Shown here: positions 22,701 through 32,889 of the stretch, piece by piece
Position numbering within the stretch: the stretch's first letter is position 1
Layout of the letters: every line of letters begins with the position of its first letter
Assembly: GCA_029204225.1 (NCBI GenBank)
Contig: CM055092.1
Span: 88,073,666-88,137,665, forward strand
Direction: 5' to 3'
Length of the DNA: 64,000 bases
DNA from: Diphasiastrum complanatum
Taxonomy: Eukaryota > Streptophyta > Lycopodiopsida > Lycopodiales > Lycopodiaceae
Notes under the pieces: generated by a model
The model's input: only the letters and a program-made list of their open reading frames with translations
What the model was told of the DNA's origin: nothing
Databases searched by the model: none
Translations under genes and position numbers: made by a program

Positions 22701-22928
22701 AGCCTTGTCCTCGTCCCAGGTGGCGTAAGCATGAAGGGCGAGGCCCATGTTAATCTCAGAATGGAAGAGCGCCGAGTAAAAACCCATTGCTTCAAGGAGT
22801 GAGCCAGCTGTCTGCAGCCATGGTTGGATCAGAGTGTCAGAGGGTAGAGGCCAAATCTACGTGGCCTCGGGGATGTCACGCTAGATCACCTGTTTGGCGT
22901 CATAGTCTTTAGAGGATGAGGAGGCCAT
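19730..22928 (-). pseudogene. Large extra ORF of the Gypsy element: transposon-protein-like N-terminus, coiled coil, C-terminal domain
   Basis: The ATG is at 22,926-22,928 (MASSSSKDYDAKQVI, then an in-frame TAG). The N-terminal part includes MGFYSALFHSEINMGLALHA and, after a frameshift near 22,430, YDWHSFLIRELTNSIK...GPLLCNSAYALLEV. This last part resembles the plant 'putative transposon protein' family often found in Gypsy elements. Next comes a Ser/Thr/Pro-rich stretch (22,120-21,400), then long heptad-rich coiled-coil segments (LQLATSNTQLRADLTKLQQE; LLRRQVQIYSQTLNSYQAEF), a Gln-rich tail, and a C-terminal segment (20,596-19,730) with WTTDVDARRALSAFTGHYIN and WDLEYLMGIETKWDDFFPSI that I do not recognise. 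At least three stops and two or more frameshifts break it. An intact relative would be roughly 1,000 residues. Its role is unknown. Confidence 0.65.
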
Positions 22929-23187
22929 GTTAGCAATGATAATTAGTGGTCGAAAAAGTCGGAAGAGTAGAAAAAATGGTGGAAAATGGAAAAAGATGTG
23001 GAAACAGTAGAAAACTGAGAACAATGAGTGTTGGATGACAATGATTATAGTTCAGAGCGCAGATCGGTGTTTAATATGAGCAGATAACAACTGGTAGGAA
23101 GTTTGGTTGAAAATAGAAAACTTGGTAAATTCAGTGGAAATTTCGGCAGAGCTTCGCTAGCAAAAGTGACAAATGACTCGAATTCAG

Positions 23188-23201
23188 CCCTTATATAGTG
23201 G
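23188..23201 (-). promoter_or_regulatory. TATA box upstream of the extra ORF
   Basis: The minus strand reads CCACTATATAAGGG, about 260 bases upstream of the ATG at 22,928, followed by a pyrimidine-rich leader. This suggests a separate promoter for the extra ORF between pol and the 3' LTR. Use as a promoter is inferred. Confidence 0.45.
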
Positions 23202-24045
23202 AATTTAGAGTGCGTATTAGGTGAAATTCACTTTCCCTTCCTCAGTTCCACCCAAATTTTGGCAGGCACCTTCTTCACAAAATTCTAAGACCTCAGGAAA
23301 GTCTGCGAGAGTTCAGAAGGTGATTTGACTGCCATGCGAAGGTTCTGCGAGTTCAGGCTGTCTGCGAGGGTCCAACTCTCGTAGGAAGTTATCTCTCACA
23401 CAACTTGTTCCTGTGATTGCATTTTCAAGATCAGACCATGTAGGCAGGCTAACTTTACTGCTCTGATTTCATTTAGGCACCTTGCAAGAGTTGGTAAGTT
23501 GATCTTGATGCTCTACGAGGGTTCTGAAAATTTTCCTTCTGGGAACTCTCGCATACACTACAAAATGATGATTCCTCCATCAGGAACTCTCGCAGAGATT
23601 TTCATGGATGCATCTAGGTTAGATCTAGTGATTGTCCAATTTTCAAGAGCTATCTCCTAGGGGATCTCAAAAAATTATGAAAAAAATGCTCCTTTAGAGT
23701 GTTTTTTGACGAGATCTCGAGATTTTCTGATTTTTAACTTTTGTAAACTGGTAATCAGCTTCATTCAGGCTTGATCTGACTGTTGGTAGTGCTCTAGAAG
23801 TTTTGATGGATTCTTGGTAGTAGATCCCTCAGTCAATCTGATGATCTTCTTCCTTTTTTACCCTATCAGGATCTGGATCCTCCTTGGATTCTGATGGATT
23901 TTTCTGATCATGCCAGATCTAGAATCTTGATGGATTTGGCTTGATCTCCTTAGAACTAGCGGTGATGGCTGAGCAAATTAGGTTTTTGTAATGTGTCACC
24001 CCCAATTTGAATCTGTCTTATTGTGGTGGTCAGTACTTGTGCAAC
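23202..24045. other. Spacer with recurring TCTGCGAGAGTT-like motifs
   Basis: Short motifs related to CTGCGAGAGTT or its complement AACTCTCGCAG occur at least seven times between about 23,300 and 23,600, and again at about 27,843, 27,893, 27,990 and 28,050 upstream of gag. No gene is seen. The shared motif hints that both stretches derive from element-specific non-coding sequence. Confidence 0.45.
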
Positions 24046-24281
24046 CGGCTACCATTGATGGGTGTGTCAAAGGGCATCCCATCAAGCTATTCTAAGTTCA
24101 CGGCCCCATGATTAACAATTTTCTTGATCCTATAAGGACCTTTTCCCTTGAGTTTTAACTTCTCCTTGATCGCCTTGATTTTATACATCAGGACCAGATC
24201 TCCTGAACGAAGATCCTTCTTTTGTAATCTGCGATCATGCCAAGGTTTGTGTCTTTCCTTTTCAACTGCCAGTGCATGCAC
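24046..24281 (-). pseudogene. Gypsy integrase C-terminal domain
   Basis: The reading WHDRRLQKKDLRSGDLVLMY, then LKLKGKGPYRIKKIV, matches the C-terminal integrase domain of plant Gypsy pol, where a W/H.R.L..GDLVL..... pattern precedes GP(F/Y).I. The frame is separated from the integrase core by a stop at about 24,357. It ends with GMPFDTPINGSRLHKY, the usual pol tail. No chromodomain follows. Confidence 0.75.
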
Positions 24282-24356
24282 AGCTAGTAAGCGTGTTTCA
24301 TAGAGCTTATGCAGAGGTTCGTGGTGTAGCTATAGAGATTTGGACTCATTAAGACA

Positions 24357-25472
24357 TTACGCGGTGGCAATCCTTAATGAAAGAACTAAAAACTCTATTG
24401 GCATCACAGCATCCTGACCATATACCAATTGGAAGGGTGTTTGATCAGTGCTCCCTTTATATGCTGTCCTGAATGCCCACAGTGCAGCATGTAACTTGTG
24501 TTCCCAATCTGATATGCTAGCTTCAACTGTTTTCGTGAGCACGCTACACAAGATCTTATTGGATGATTCTGCTTGCCCATTACCATGCGGATAATAAGAC
24601 GTACTAGTTCTGTGGATCACGAAGAATTTTTCCAACAGGACCTTGATGGTCTCGTTGATGAAATGGCTTTCGCGATCACTGACTAGTTCCACCGGGCACC
24701 CGAAACACACAATGATATTTTCATAAAAAAAAAACTTGGCAGTGGTCCTAGCATCAGCTACTCTTACTGCCTTGGCTTTGACCCATTTGGTGAGGTAGTC
24801 TGTGGCTACGATTATGTATTGAGTCTGGGAACTCCTTGCTGCAGGGTGAATTGGACCAATATAATCCAATCCCCATTTTTCGAACGGTGCTTGGGCTAAG
24901 ACTGGGTGCAGTAGATCATAGTTCAATCTTGTTGGTCTCCTTGCCCTTTGGCACACATCGCACTTTTTCAAGTATTCCTCCGTGTCTTTATGAATCGTTG
25001 GCCACCAACATCCTGATTGTAGGATCTTGCGAATTGTAATGTCAGATGCAAAATGACCTCCACCCATGCCTTCATGTGAAAGCGAAATGATCTGGGTGGT
25101 CTCATGAGGAAGAATACACCACCGAAGAATTCCATCTGGACCTCTTCGATACAACTGGCCGACAATCAGCTGATAAGGTCTAGCCTTCAAAATCAGTTTC
25201 CGTTGTTCCGTCTTTGGTAATGATTTGTCTGGTTGGCCCTGCATTAGATATTCAACAATGTTGGTAGCCCATTCTGGTACTGTATCCACGTAAAATAAGA
25301 CAGCATCTGCCAGTTCATCGTCGGGTTGGGTTGCAATCTCCTTTCCCTTGATTCGTGACACATGATCTGTCATGTAGTGTTGTTTTCCCTTGCGAACAAC
25401 TATCCAAAAATCAACCAACAAGGATCGTAGTCTCTTGAATTGCGTGGGTGTTAACTGCTCTCCCACATACAC
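24357..25472 (-). pseudogene. Fused pre-RT linker, RNase H tail and integrase core (in-frame deletion of RT)
   Basis: This 371-codon frame begins VGEQLTPTQFKRLRSLL, which normally precedes RT, then jumps to IVVRKGKQHYMTDHVSRIKG, the tail of RNase H. About 600 residues of RT and RNase H are absent and the frame is kept. Integrase follows: zinc finger with CDVCQRARRPT, core with LDYIGPI, VSDRESHFIN and YYPHGNGQAESSNK. The second motif usually reads SDRGTHF, so a glycine is lost. Integrase inserts element cDNA into the genome; without RT the copy cannot be autonomous. Confidence 0.8.
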
Positions 25473-25487
25473 TATCCTTTCTTCTTC

Positions 25488-26219
25488 TCATGGTTCCGCA
25501 AGATTCATCTGCTGTGTTCGCGCAGGTCCCTCAAAGACTTGTTCCGATGTTGCCTGACTTTGATCAAGTTCTCGTTGGGCTTGCGACATCATGATTACCA
25601 CGTTGTCCAGTGTATAATTCTTGAAAGTATCAGGCATCTCATGAACTGGAGCTCGTCGAGATTCCTCTTTCAACATATTGATCTTGGACCGACTGGTCAT
25701 TTTTTTATTTTCTGTCACCTATATAGAAGATGACGTTGTATCTGAGTCCAACTTGATTGACTTCAAGGAATCCAACACCTTCTTTTTGTCCTTTTTTGTC
25801 ATTTTGGTGGGTTCATCCTTGTTGTCTTTCTTCGGGATTGCTGTGACATTCGCCTCATGGTTGCGAACATCAATGTCTACTGTAGCTATTGCCTCTTCGG
25901 GTAGGTCACTCCATCGGATCACCTGGTTGTAGCGTTGCTTCAACTGATTCTTCTTATTCGTAGGTGCCTTGGGTGGATCGATCCTTGAGACTTTCGCCAT
26001 AGCAGACCTTTGTGGTGGTTGAGCTGGTACCTTCTTGGTTTCGTAACGATCTGGGTCCATGTGGTGTAGGACTTGTTCATCAATCAGCTCAATCTCCTTA
26101 TTATAAGTTAGAGCATGTTGCCAAGGGACTAGAACATTGTCCACTGGGTTCTCAATCGGCTCCGCTGACAGCCATGCTACGTTTATCAAATTCACCCCAA
26201 ATGTGATTGGTGTGTCCAT
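25488..26219 (-). pseudogene. Gypsy protease-RT linker region
   Basis: Two overlapping frames (26,219-25,719 and 25,718-25,488) are lysine- and acid-rich and include MPDTFKNYTLDNVVIMM. The left-edge Gypsy element has a matching stretch (HFKDYTIDDVIISM). The join between the frames has a stop. This is a poorly conserved spacer with no known catalytic role. Confidence 0.65.
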
Positions 26220-26399
26220 AGTGTAACATTTGGGTGAAGATGTATTCAGTTCTGGATCTTATTCATATTGACATGCCTGGCAGTCAATAGTTGCTAATAC
26301 ATCCGTCCATCTCATGACATCCGTCTCTGAATGATAGTGACCTCCCTTGGCTGGCCTTGGGCAGTCAATCGTATGATCTGTCGTGGATGATCCGTCATC

Positions 26400-27068
26400 A
26401 ACTTTGGGTGCAATAGGTTTCACCGCCCATGTGGTTGGATCTACCTTTACAGCCTATTCTCTGTTCTCGAAGGTGAGTTTCCTTGTACCCTAGTTGTGTA
26501 CTACTTGCGCAGCTCTCAACTATGGTCTTCCCAATAAAACACAGTATGGAGATGGAGATTTGGGTATATCCATAACCACAAAAGTAATCACATACTGCAT
26601 GCCTACTATCTTTACGGGAATATCAGCAACTACACCTTTTGGTTTCACACAGGATTGATCTGCTAGCTTGATGGCGAATTTGGCTCGCTTCAATCCTTGT
26701 AATTCTCATTTTTTGTACAAAGTAGTGGAGATCAGATTGACACCCGATCTTCCATCTACCACTGTCGCCTCGTCCTCATATCTCTTGTGTTTGATTGGCA
26801 AAGTGATGTTGTGTTCCTCACTTTCCCATGTTGCTCCGATGTGGAGGACGTTACTTGTTTCATCATAGCCCGCACAATAGATGGGCTCAGGCGCTACTGG
26901 CTCCTCATCCGTGTTGGCCCATTCCGCTAAAAGGCTTTTCGCTTGTGGTGCAATCCGCAGTAGTTCTCCGAGTGATAAACTAACGTGGCTTGACAGCAAG
27001 AATGTGAGCCTTTTAGTGCGTGGTTCCTCAAGCTCCACCATGTGAAAAGGTGGTTCATGTTGTTGCAA
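26400..27068 (-). pseudogene. Gypsy protease region
   Basis: On the minus strand the segment EATVVDGRSGVNLISTTLYK (about 26,765-26,707) resembles the retropepsin-like active-site region of plant Gypsy elements, which usually reads VDGGSGVN. A TGA then interrupts the frame. Past it the translation continues to a second conserved block (SPYCVLLGRPQLRAA). The part before the active site is Glu/Pro-rich. In an intact element this aspartic protease would cut the polyprotein. Confidence 0.7.
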
Positions 27069-27149
27069 CCGATCATTCTGATCAGTGCACAGTGGTGAGC
27101 CCGTTTGCGGTTCCCGTTCGACGCCGACTGGAGGTTCTGTGGGATTGTT

Positions 27150-27797
27150 TCATTCTTGCTCTTTTTCCTCCTCTTGTGCTTTTTGTACCCAGTGTCTTAT
27201 TTTCTGGTACTGTCTTCTCTCTTTTCTCACATTTGGATATGGCGCTGAAGTTGAGGGTTGGTCGTCAGTGACCGATGGTGGTGGTGAGGGAGCCACTTCC
27301 TTCCTCTTCTGTGCTCGCATAACAGCTAACATAGGAGCGTGGTCGTGTCGACCTTTTGATGGCATCCCCGCTGAAACTGTTGATTGATGTATGGCAATGA
27401 GGTTAAGAGGTGCACTGGTTCCAGGTTTAAATGGACAATTCTTGAAACGGTGTCCATAACCGCAATCCCAGCAGGAGATTGTATATTGTCCCTTGTAGGA
27501 ACATTCTGCAATTCTGTGTCCCTCGCCACATCTATAGTAGCCGTAATTTCTTCCACCTTGACGTTGAGTTTGAGCTGCATAGGCCAAAACATATTCATTT
27601 ATGGCAGGATCCATAAATGGTTCATCTGGTTCGTACCACTACTGCTGCTCAGGTTGAGGTGGCATTTGCACTTCTTGTTCCACTGCTGTCAGGTTTACAT
27701 GGGCCACTTGTTGATTGGCTGGCCCTGGTGGAGCAGGTAAGGCCATGTGTTGTGGTTGATTGGGTGCACCGTACCTTGGTGCCGCGTTAGGTGCCCC
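27150..27797 (-). pseudogene. Gypsy gag nucleocapsid with two unusual zinc knuckles
   Basis: The frame contains YYRCGEGHRIAEC and CWDCGYGHRFKNC. Both have three residues, not four, between the second Cys and the His (CX2CX3HX4C). The first knuckle has also lost its first Cys (Y instead). Upstream, 27,797-27,620 reads GAPNQPQHMALPAPPGPANQ before a TAG. The gag N-terminus is cut away at 27,797, where sequence switches to unrelated DNA. Confidence 0.7.
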
Positions 27798-28064
27798 TCG
27801 AAAATCACTTTTTATGCTTAATCTTCACCAGATCTGCATACTAACTCTCGCAGGCTTCATCACTGATGTAATTTGACATTCTAAATCGATTGAGAGGGTC
27901 TGCGAGAGTTCTTACTGGAAGGATTTGCTAGGTCTTTACTTTTTAGTAATTTTTTTGCACTTAAATCCAATTTTCTGCTCACTGAAATCAAACTAACTCT
28001 CACAAGCTCTTCTGTGTCCTGGTCTCACTGAGATGGAACTTCAGAATCCTCTACGAGAGCCGCA

Positions 28065-28215
28065 CAATGGCTCAATCTTGTTGAATGCTTAAACGAATTA
28101 TTAACGTAGGTCAGCAGTGTCTGTCTACACTCTAGAAGATTGTAGATATGATCTAGTAGGTAGTAGCCGCCAGTTAGAATCAAATTCTATCTGAGTCTGT
28201 CAAAGAGAAGAAAGG
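28065..28215 (+). repeat. Fragment related to the Copia LTR at 47,893-48,000
   Basis: Shared landmarks in the same order: GTTGAATGCT, then TCAGCAGTG, then CTACACTCT (G/A)GA(G/A)GA, then a Pro/Glu-poor ATCTGA-type stretch. Identity is moderate. It suggests an old LTR copy abutting the truncated Gypsy gag. Confidence 0.5.
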
Positions 28216-28414
28216 GCGAAGCTTTTTTGGATTCGTTTCATGCATCCAATTTCGATCAGAGTTGCCCAGGAGATGAAGTCGATCCTATCCAAAGTCGGAT
28301 TTCCAATTTTATTTTACCTTTCAATTCTCAACGCTGTAACCAATAATCTTGAGCTTTGGAGTACCGTGTATCCAAGTCTAGGACTACATTGAATCCTATA
28401 ATCAGGACATGGGA

Positions 28415-29110
28415 TTTTGAAAATTGAAGCCTATAGACCAAAAAATGTGTTTTTGGGAATATACATTTTTTAGGCTGATCCCATGGGAGTTTAGGTTCGC
28501 CTGTAAGCTCATCATAAGCGGGGAATTTAGCTTGCAACTCGGTGAACCTACATCTCCAGTGAATATTGAGAAAGTATAGTTGGAGAATGTACAAGTTCCA
28601 AGCTCACTTGGCAAGCTGTTACAGATCTAGAATTGTATAGATCTGACTTTTGGCTTGCACTTGGGGAATGATCTAATGGAGTTTGTACTTCCCTTGACTA
28701 CAGTAGGTTAAACATATGTGAACTTACCCTCTGGTAAATGGGAAAACTCAATATAGTTGGTAGGCCAAAAGTGCAAAAAATGTGTTTTTGGGAATATAAT
28801 TTTTTTAGGCCAATCCTATGGGAGTTTAGATTCTCCTGGCTCAAGTTGAGCTCATCATAAGTGGGCAATTTAGCCTGCAACTTGACAAACCTAGATCTCT
28901 AGTGAATCTTGAGAAAGTACAGTTGGGGAATGTACAAGTTCCAAGCTCACTTGGCAAGCTGGTACATATCTAAAATTGTACAGATCTGACTTTTGTCTTG
29001 CACTTTGGGAACGATCTGATAGAGTTTGTACTCCCCTTGACTACAGTACGTTAAACATATGTGAATTCACCCTTTGGTAGGTGGGGAACTTAGTATAGTT
29101 GGTAGGCCAA
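28415..29110. repeat. About 340-bp tandem duplication
   Basis: Two units, roughly 28,415-28,756 and 28,757-29,098, align along their whole length. The landmark TGTGTTTTTGGGAATAT occurs at 28,446 and 28,781, and TTGGTAGGCCAAAAGTGC at 28,757 and 29,099. Small differences are scattered, so the duplication is not new. Nothing coding was recognised. Confidence 0.85.
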
Positions 29111-30190
29111 AAGTGCAAAAAATTAAGATTTCACACTTGTCAATGTACAACAATGGATCCTTGATATCTAAGTTCGCCCTCTGGACAGTGTACTACTTAG
29201 TTCTCTCCATGGTGAAGAAGACAAACCAAGATGAGCTAATGCTGAGGCTATGGAGCCAAGAACATCCAAAACTTTGAAACCAAGTTTTAGGAGTTGTTAG
29301 TGATGGTCTGGGTTTGCCCTCTGGAGAGTGGTTCAAGCAAGTAATGATGGCCTAAATATGAAGTGGGCAAACTTAGATAGCAAGTTTTGCCAGTCTAGTG
29401 AATGTTTTGGAGGTATTTTTTTTATTTATTCTTGGTTTTTCCTTAATTGAGTTCGCCCCTATGATATTTTACATAGAAATGTCTGCTTAATCCTTGGTAA
29501 ATCGAGCAAACATGTCTATTAAGATTTTGGGCCCAAAACACTATCTGGTTTGTTGTTTGGCAGTTTGTTTCTAACTTGGCATAGACATATCTAGAAAGGC
29601 ACCTTCACATCAGATTCAAATTAGAGGCTATTTTTTTCTCTGTTTTGTGGGAAAATACTAATTCAATGATAGGACCACACATCCATGTGCCCAAAACATA
29701 CAAATCACAAGCAAAAGATGCATAAGAAAATTTGCAAAATAGCCACTAACAATTTGTGACCAGTCATTACAACAAAAGCAATTGAAAACAAAAGTAAAAC
29801 AAGAAATGTTGGCAAGCATTTGGCTCTCCGACAACGATGCCAATGTTGTCAAGAAGAGGACGGTTCTCCATCTTCCTTCTAAGTTGTGTGTAGTCCGAGG
29901 AGTGGGCTCGATCCTAGGAGCCTTGGAGATGCTTACACAACAAGAAAGAGCAAGAACTATTTTAACTTACAAGAAATGTTGCAAATAACTACAAAACATA
30001 ACCAAATAGCATTGACTCTCTCTGTCCTCCTCACACTCACACATAGGCGATATTTGTTTTTTTTGCAAAAAAGAATATCAAATTTAATCCAAAAAATTTA
30101 TTTGAATCAAAATAAAGCTACAGGTGAACTTTTAAAGATTTAAAAAAACCATGAATTTTTTGACATGATATCAATAATGTCCACCATGTC
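29111..30190. other. AT-rich stretch, no gene seen
   Basis: No recognisable coding sequence or terminal repeat. Small open frames at 29,658-30,143 have no motif. Confidence 0.4.
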
Positions 30191-30247
30191 GCCTACATTT
30201 AGATTTCCACAAGGCTATTGCTTACTCATATAGTATGAAGTAGCAAC

Positions 30248-30508
30248 TTATTGACGACATAACTCTAGATTATTGGGTAGTCTATTTCTGAGTTTGACTC
30301 TCAAAATAATTAAAGTACTAAAGCATCTTTCATTTTCAATAGAGCCCAAAATAAAAGTTTGACGCAAATTTGCAAGTTTGAAATACTTTGAAATCCCCAG
30401 GTGTAATAAAGAACTTTTGTCAGGTAGCTTCCAAAGTCTTGTAATTGACCCTGACTCCATAACATTTTGCAAAATGTTACTTTGTTCACACATTGTTTCT
30501 ACAAACAA
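30248..30508 (-). pseudogene. hAT transposase C-terminal dimerisation domain fragment
   Basis: The minus-strand frame contains GSIENERCFSTLIILRVKLR followed by NRLPNNLELC, which matches the conserved block of the hAT-family C-terminal dimerisation domain (pattern S.ENER.FS.L..IK.KLRNRL...L). Only this C-terminal piece of about 86 residues is present. The zinc finger and catalytic core are absent and no terminal inverted repeats were seen. hAT transposases cut and paste DNA transposons; this fragment is dead. Confidence 0.75.
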
Positions 30509-30837
30509 AGAAGCTTGCTATATAGTAGTTCGAAATCCAAAACTCCAGAATATGTAACCCCATCCATTTCCACAACCAAAGTGACACTTCATGCATTTTA
30601 AATGGACTTGTTAGGACCTTGTTTATGACGTAATTGGGTTGTTGACATCCCATAGGGGTATTATCTTTGGTAGAGAGAACAAGCCTGCAGTAGATGGATT
30701 TTTTGAAGCATCACAAATAAAAACTTGGAAAATAGTCTTGCCTTGTAGTTGTGAATGGATCCATCTTGATTGAGCTCCAATTTAGAGATCCATTTACAAC
30801 CAATGGCTTTCTGACCCATGGAAAGATCAACCAAATG

Positions 30838-31640
30838 TCAAGTGTGTTTTTCCATCAAAGCATGATATTCATTATCCACAACTTCACACCAAGGCTTAGA
30901 TTTCAAAGCATCATCAATACAAGTGGGCTTCTCATCAAAATGAGTAAAACATGATGAGGACATACCTTCCATTTGCTGCTTACCCTCATCAATGTAAGCA
31001 AGTCTTGATGGCTCCCTCCTTGCTCTTGAAGATCTTCTTGGAGTTCTTAGTTTTGGTGATGGTGGAATATCTTGATTTTCTCCATTTTGCTCATGCCTTG
31101 GATATTCAAACTCTTGCATAATAGGTGGAATAAAGGCATCATTGTGTAGCAGATTAGTCCTTCACCAAAAAATACATCTATGCTCACCATGATTTTCTTG
31201 GTGGATGGAATGTAGATTTTATAGCCTTCACTTTGTTGACTATAACCAACTAACATGCATTTGATGGAAGTAAGATCTTCTATCATTCTTACATCAAAAG
31301 AGACATGAGAATATCAAAGATATTCAAAGATTCTAAAGTATTTTACAGTTGACTTGACACCATAGAGTACTTCATATGGTGTCTTACCACCATTAGCCTC
31401 GAATTGTAGCCTATTACATAAAAAAATTAGCACATGTAATGGCTCCTCCCCAAAAAGACTTTGGAAGAGAAGCATCTAGTGTCATGACTTCGCACATTCA
31501 CAAAATAAGCTATTTTTTCTCTTGGCTGGACATACTCTCCACCATTGTCACATCTTAAGACTTTAATATTAGCATCTAATTGGTTTTAAACAAGTAACAT
31601 AAACTTTACAAAGGGTCCAAACACTAAATCCTTTGTAGGC
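30838..31640 (-). pseudogene. Copia integrase core to pre-RT linker fragment
   Basis: From high to low coordinate the minus strand reads LRCDNGGEYV (integrase core), then ASLPKSFWGGAITCAN, GGKTPYEVLYGVKSTVKYF, MLVGYSQQSEGYKIYIPSTK (integrase C-terminus), and finally TPRRSSRARREPSRLAYIDE (pre-RT linker) and DALKSKPWCEVVDNEYHALM (start of RT region). Frameshifts separate these parts. The segment carrying the third catalytic residue (NG..ER) is deleted. A 222-bp tandem duplication (31,439-31,873) interrupts the integrase core. Confidence 0.85.
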
Positions 31641-31873
31641 AAAAACTAATCATCCATTTAATGGCTCCTCTCCAAAAAGACTTTGGAAGAGAAACATCTA
31701 GTGTCATAGACTTCGCACATTCACCTAATAATCTATTTTTTCTCTTGGCTAGACATACTCTCACCATTGTCACATCTTAAGACTTTAATATTGGCATCTA
31801 GTTGGTTTTAAACAAGTAACTTAAACTTTTCAAAGGGTCCAAACACTAAATCCTTTGTAGGCAAAAGGTAATC
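31439..31873. repeat. 222-bp tandem duplication within the Copia integrase fragment
   Basis: The block starting ATGGCTCCTC at 31,439 recurs at 31,661 and can be followed through CTAAATCCTTTGTAGGCAAA in both copies. The copies differ by a few substitutions and small indels. Confidence 0.9.
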
Positions 31874-32073
31874 CATGTAAACCTACTATAATCATCCATA
31901 GGCCCTGTTCGCAGGTTGGAACTTCAAAGCTGGCACAACAAAAATTTGTTGAGAGACCATTGCTCTATCGACTTTATTGCTAGTTTGTGTTGCCATACTT
32001 GAATGACATATGCTATAGACAGGTCTAAATGAGTGTTGTGGGTAGAGCCTAGTTGGCATGGTCGGTGGGACTT

Positions 32074-32889
32074 CTTAGTGTTGAAATTCACACGTGTGGG
32101 AATGCCCTAATGTGTGATTATGATCTCCTAAGCTTTGTTCTTGCACTTTAGATCAACTATAGATTGAAATCCAAGATCTATCTCAATTTTTCAAGGCAAA
32201 GACATACTACAACATGCATACAATCATAAAGGAAGTACATACACACATGTGGGAAGTGGACTTGAAAAAAACTAAGTATGAAAAGTGCTACTCTCGAGTA
32301 GAGAGAGAATGGAACAAACAAGCCTCGAGTAGAGAGAGAATCCACCAATGACTAGAAACTGACAATCTCAAATTGATCTCAAAAAATTTAGTACACAATG
32401 AGGGAAATCATCATACTAGTAGTAACTCATGGTAGTCCATGCTCAATTCCTATTGGACCCCATCTCTACAACCTCTTCATTCTATTGGATGAGTGATGCA
32501 TCCACCTCACAATTCTACTGGACCCTTCTCATGAAAATCTCACTTGTGATTGGACCCCTTGATTCTTACCAACACTTGAAGTGTGTCACTCATCAAATTA
32601 CATCTGCACATGTGTCACAAGCCTAACTAGCTTGAGTTTGCATCATATCCTACTTTTGGCCAGATGATGGCTCTACATGTGGAATTGACCAATTTGCCTT
32701 CTAAGCCAAAAATGGCCCTATCAAACTTCTACACCTAGATGCTCGATACAAAATCTTTATCAAACCCCTAGAGTCAACATGATGAATCTATTTTGACTAT
32801 TTTTTGCACGTTCCCACATGTGTGAGATTTACTCTCATACAAGAAAATACAAAGTAGCCAATCTAGATCTTGATAATTTTCACACTTAG
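32074..32889 (-). mobile_element. Solo LTR of Copia family B with target-site duplication
   Basis: An 806-bp LTR at 32,079-32,884 (minus-strand TGTGAAAATTATCAAGATC to GAATTTCAACA) is flanked on both sides by CTTAG (32,074-32,078 and 32,885-32,889), a perfect 5-bp target duplication. There is no primer-binding site or polypurine tract next to it. The interior matches the partial LTR at 50,241-50,783. It holds CACACGTGTG at 32,089-32,098 and CACATGTG variants. This is the scar of LTR-LTR recombination. Confidence 0.92.

Larger units (their letters stand above)
18960..27797 (-). mobile_element. Ty3/Gypsy element, RT/RNase H-deleted, with extra 3' ORF
   Basis: Minus-strand order: gag nucleocapsid (27.8-27.15 kb), protease (27.07-26.4), linker (26.2-25.5), a fused linker/integrase frame (25.47-24.36), integrase C-terminus (24.28-24.05), a 1.1-kb spacer with a TATA box, a large broken extra ORF (22.93-19.73 kb) and a 3' LTR starting at about 19,682. 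The 5' LTR and gag N-terminus are missing; homology to the element starts abruptly at 27,797. An extra ORF between integrase and the 3' LTR is known in some plant Gypsy lineages (for example Tat/Athila-type), which is where I would place it tentatively. No chromodomain was seen after integrase. Confidence 0.8.

Noticed and set aside
23990-24010. LTR start at TGACACATTAC after Gypsy pol
   Set aside because: A G-run precedes it like a polypurine tract, but the extra ORF and a better LTR start (19,682) lie further on, and no matching copy was found.
24046-24281. Chromodomain after Gypsy integrase
   Set aside because: The frame ends soon after the integrase C-terminal motif and no aromatic-cage pattern is visible.
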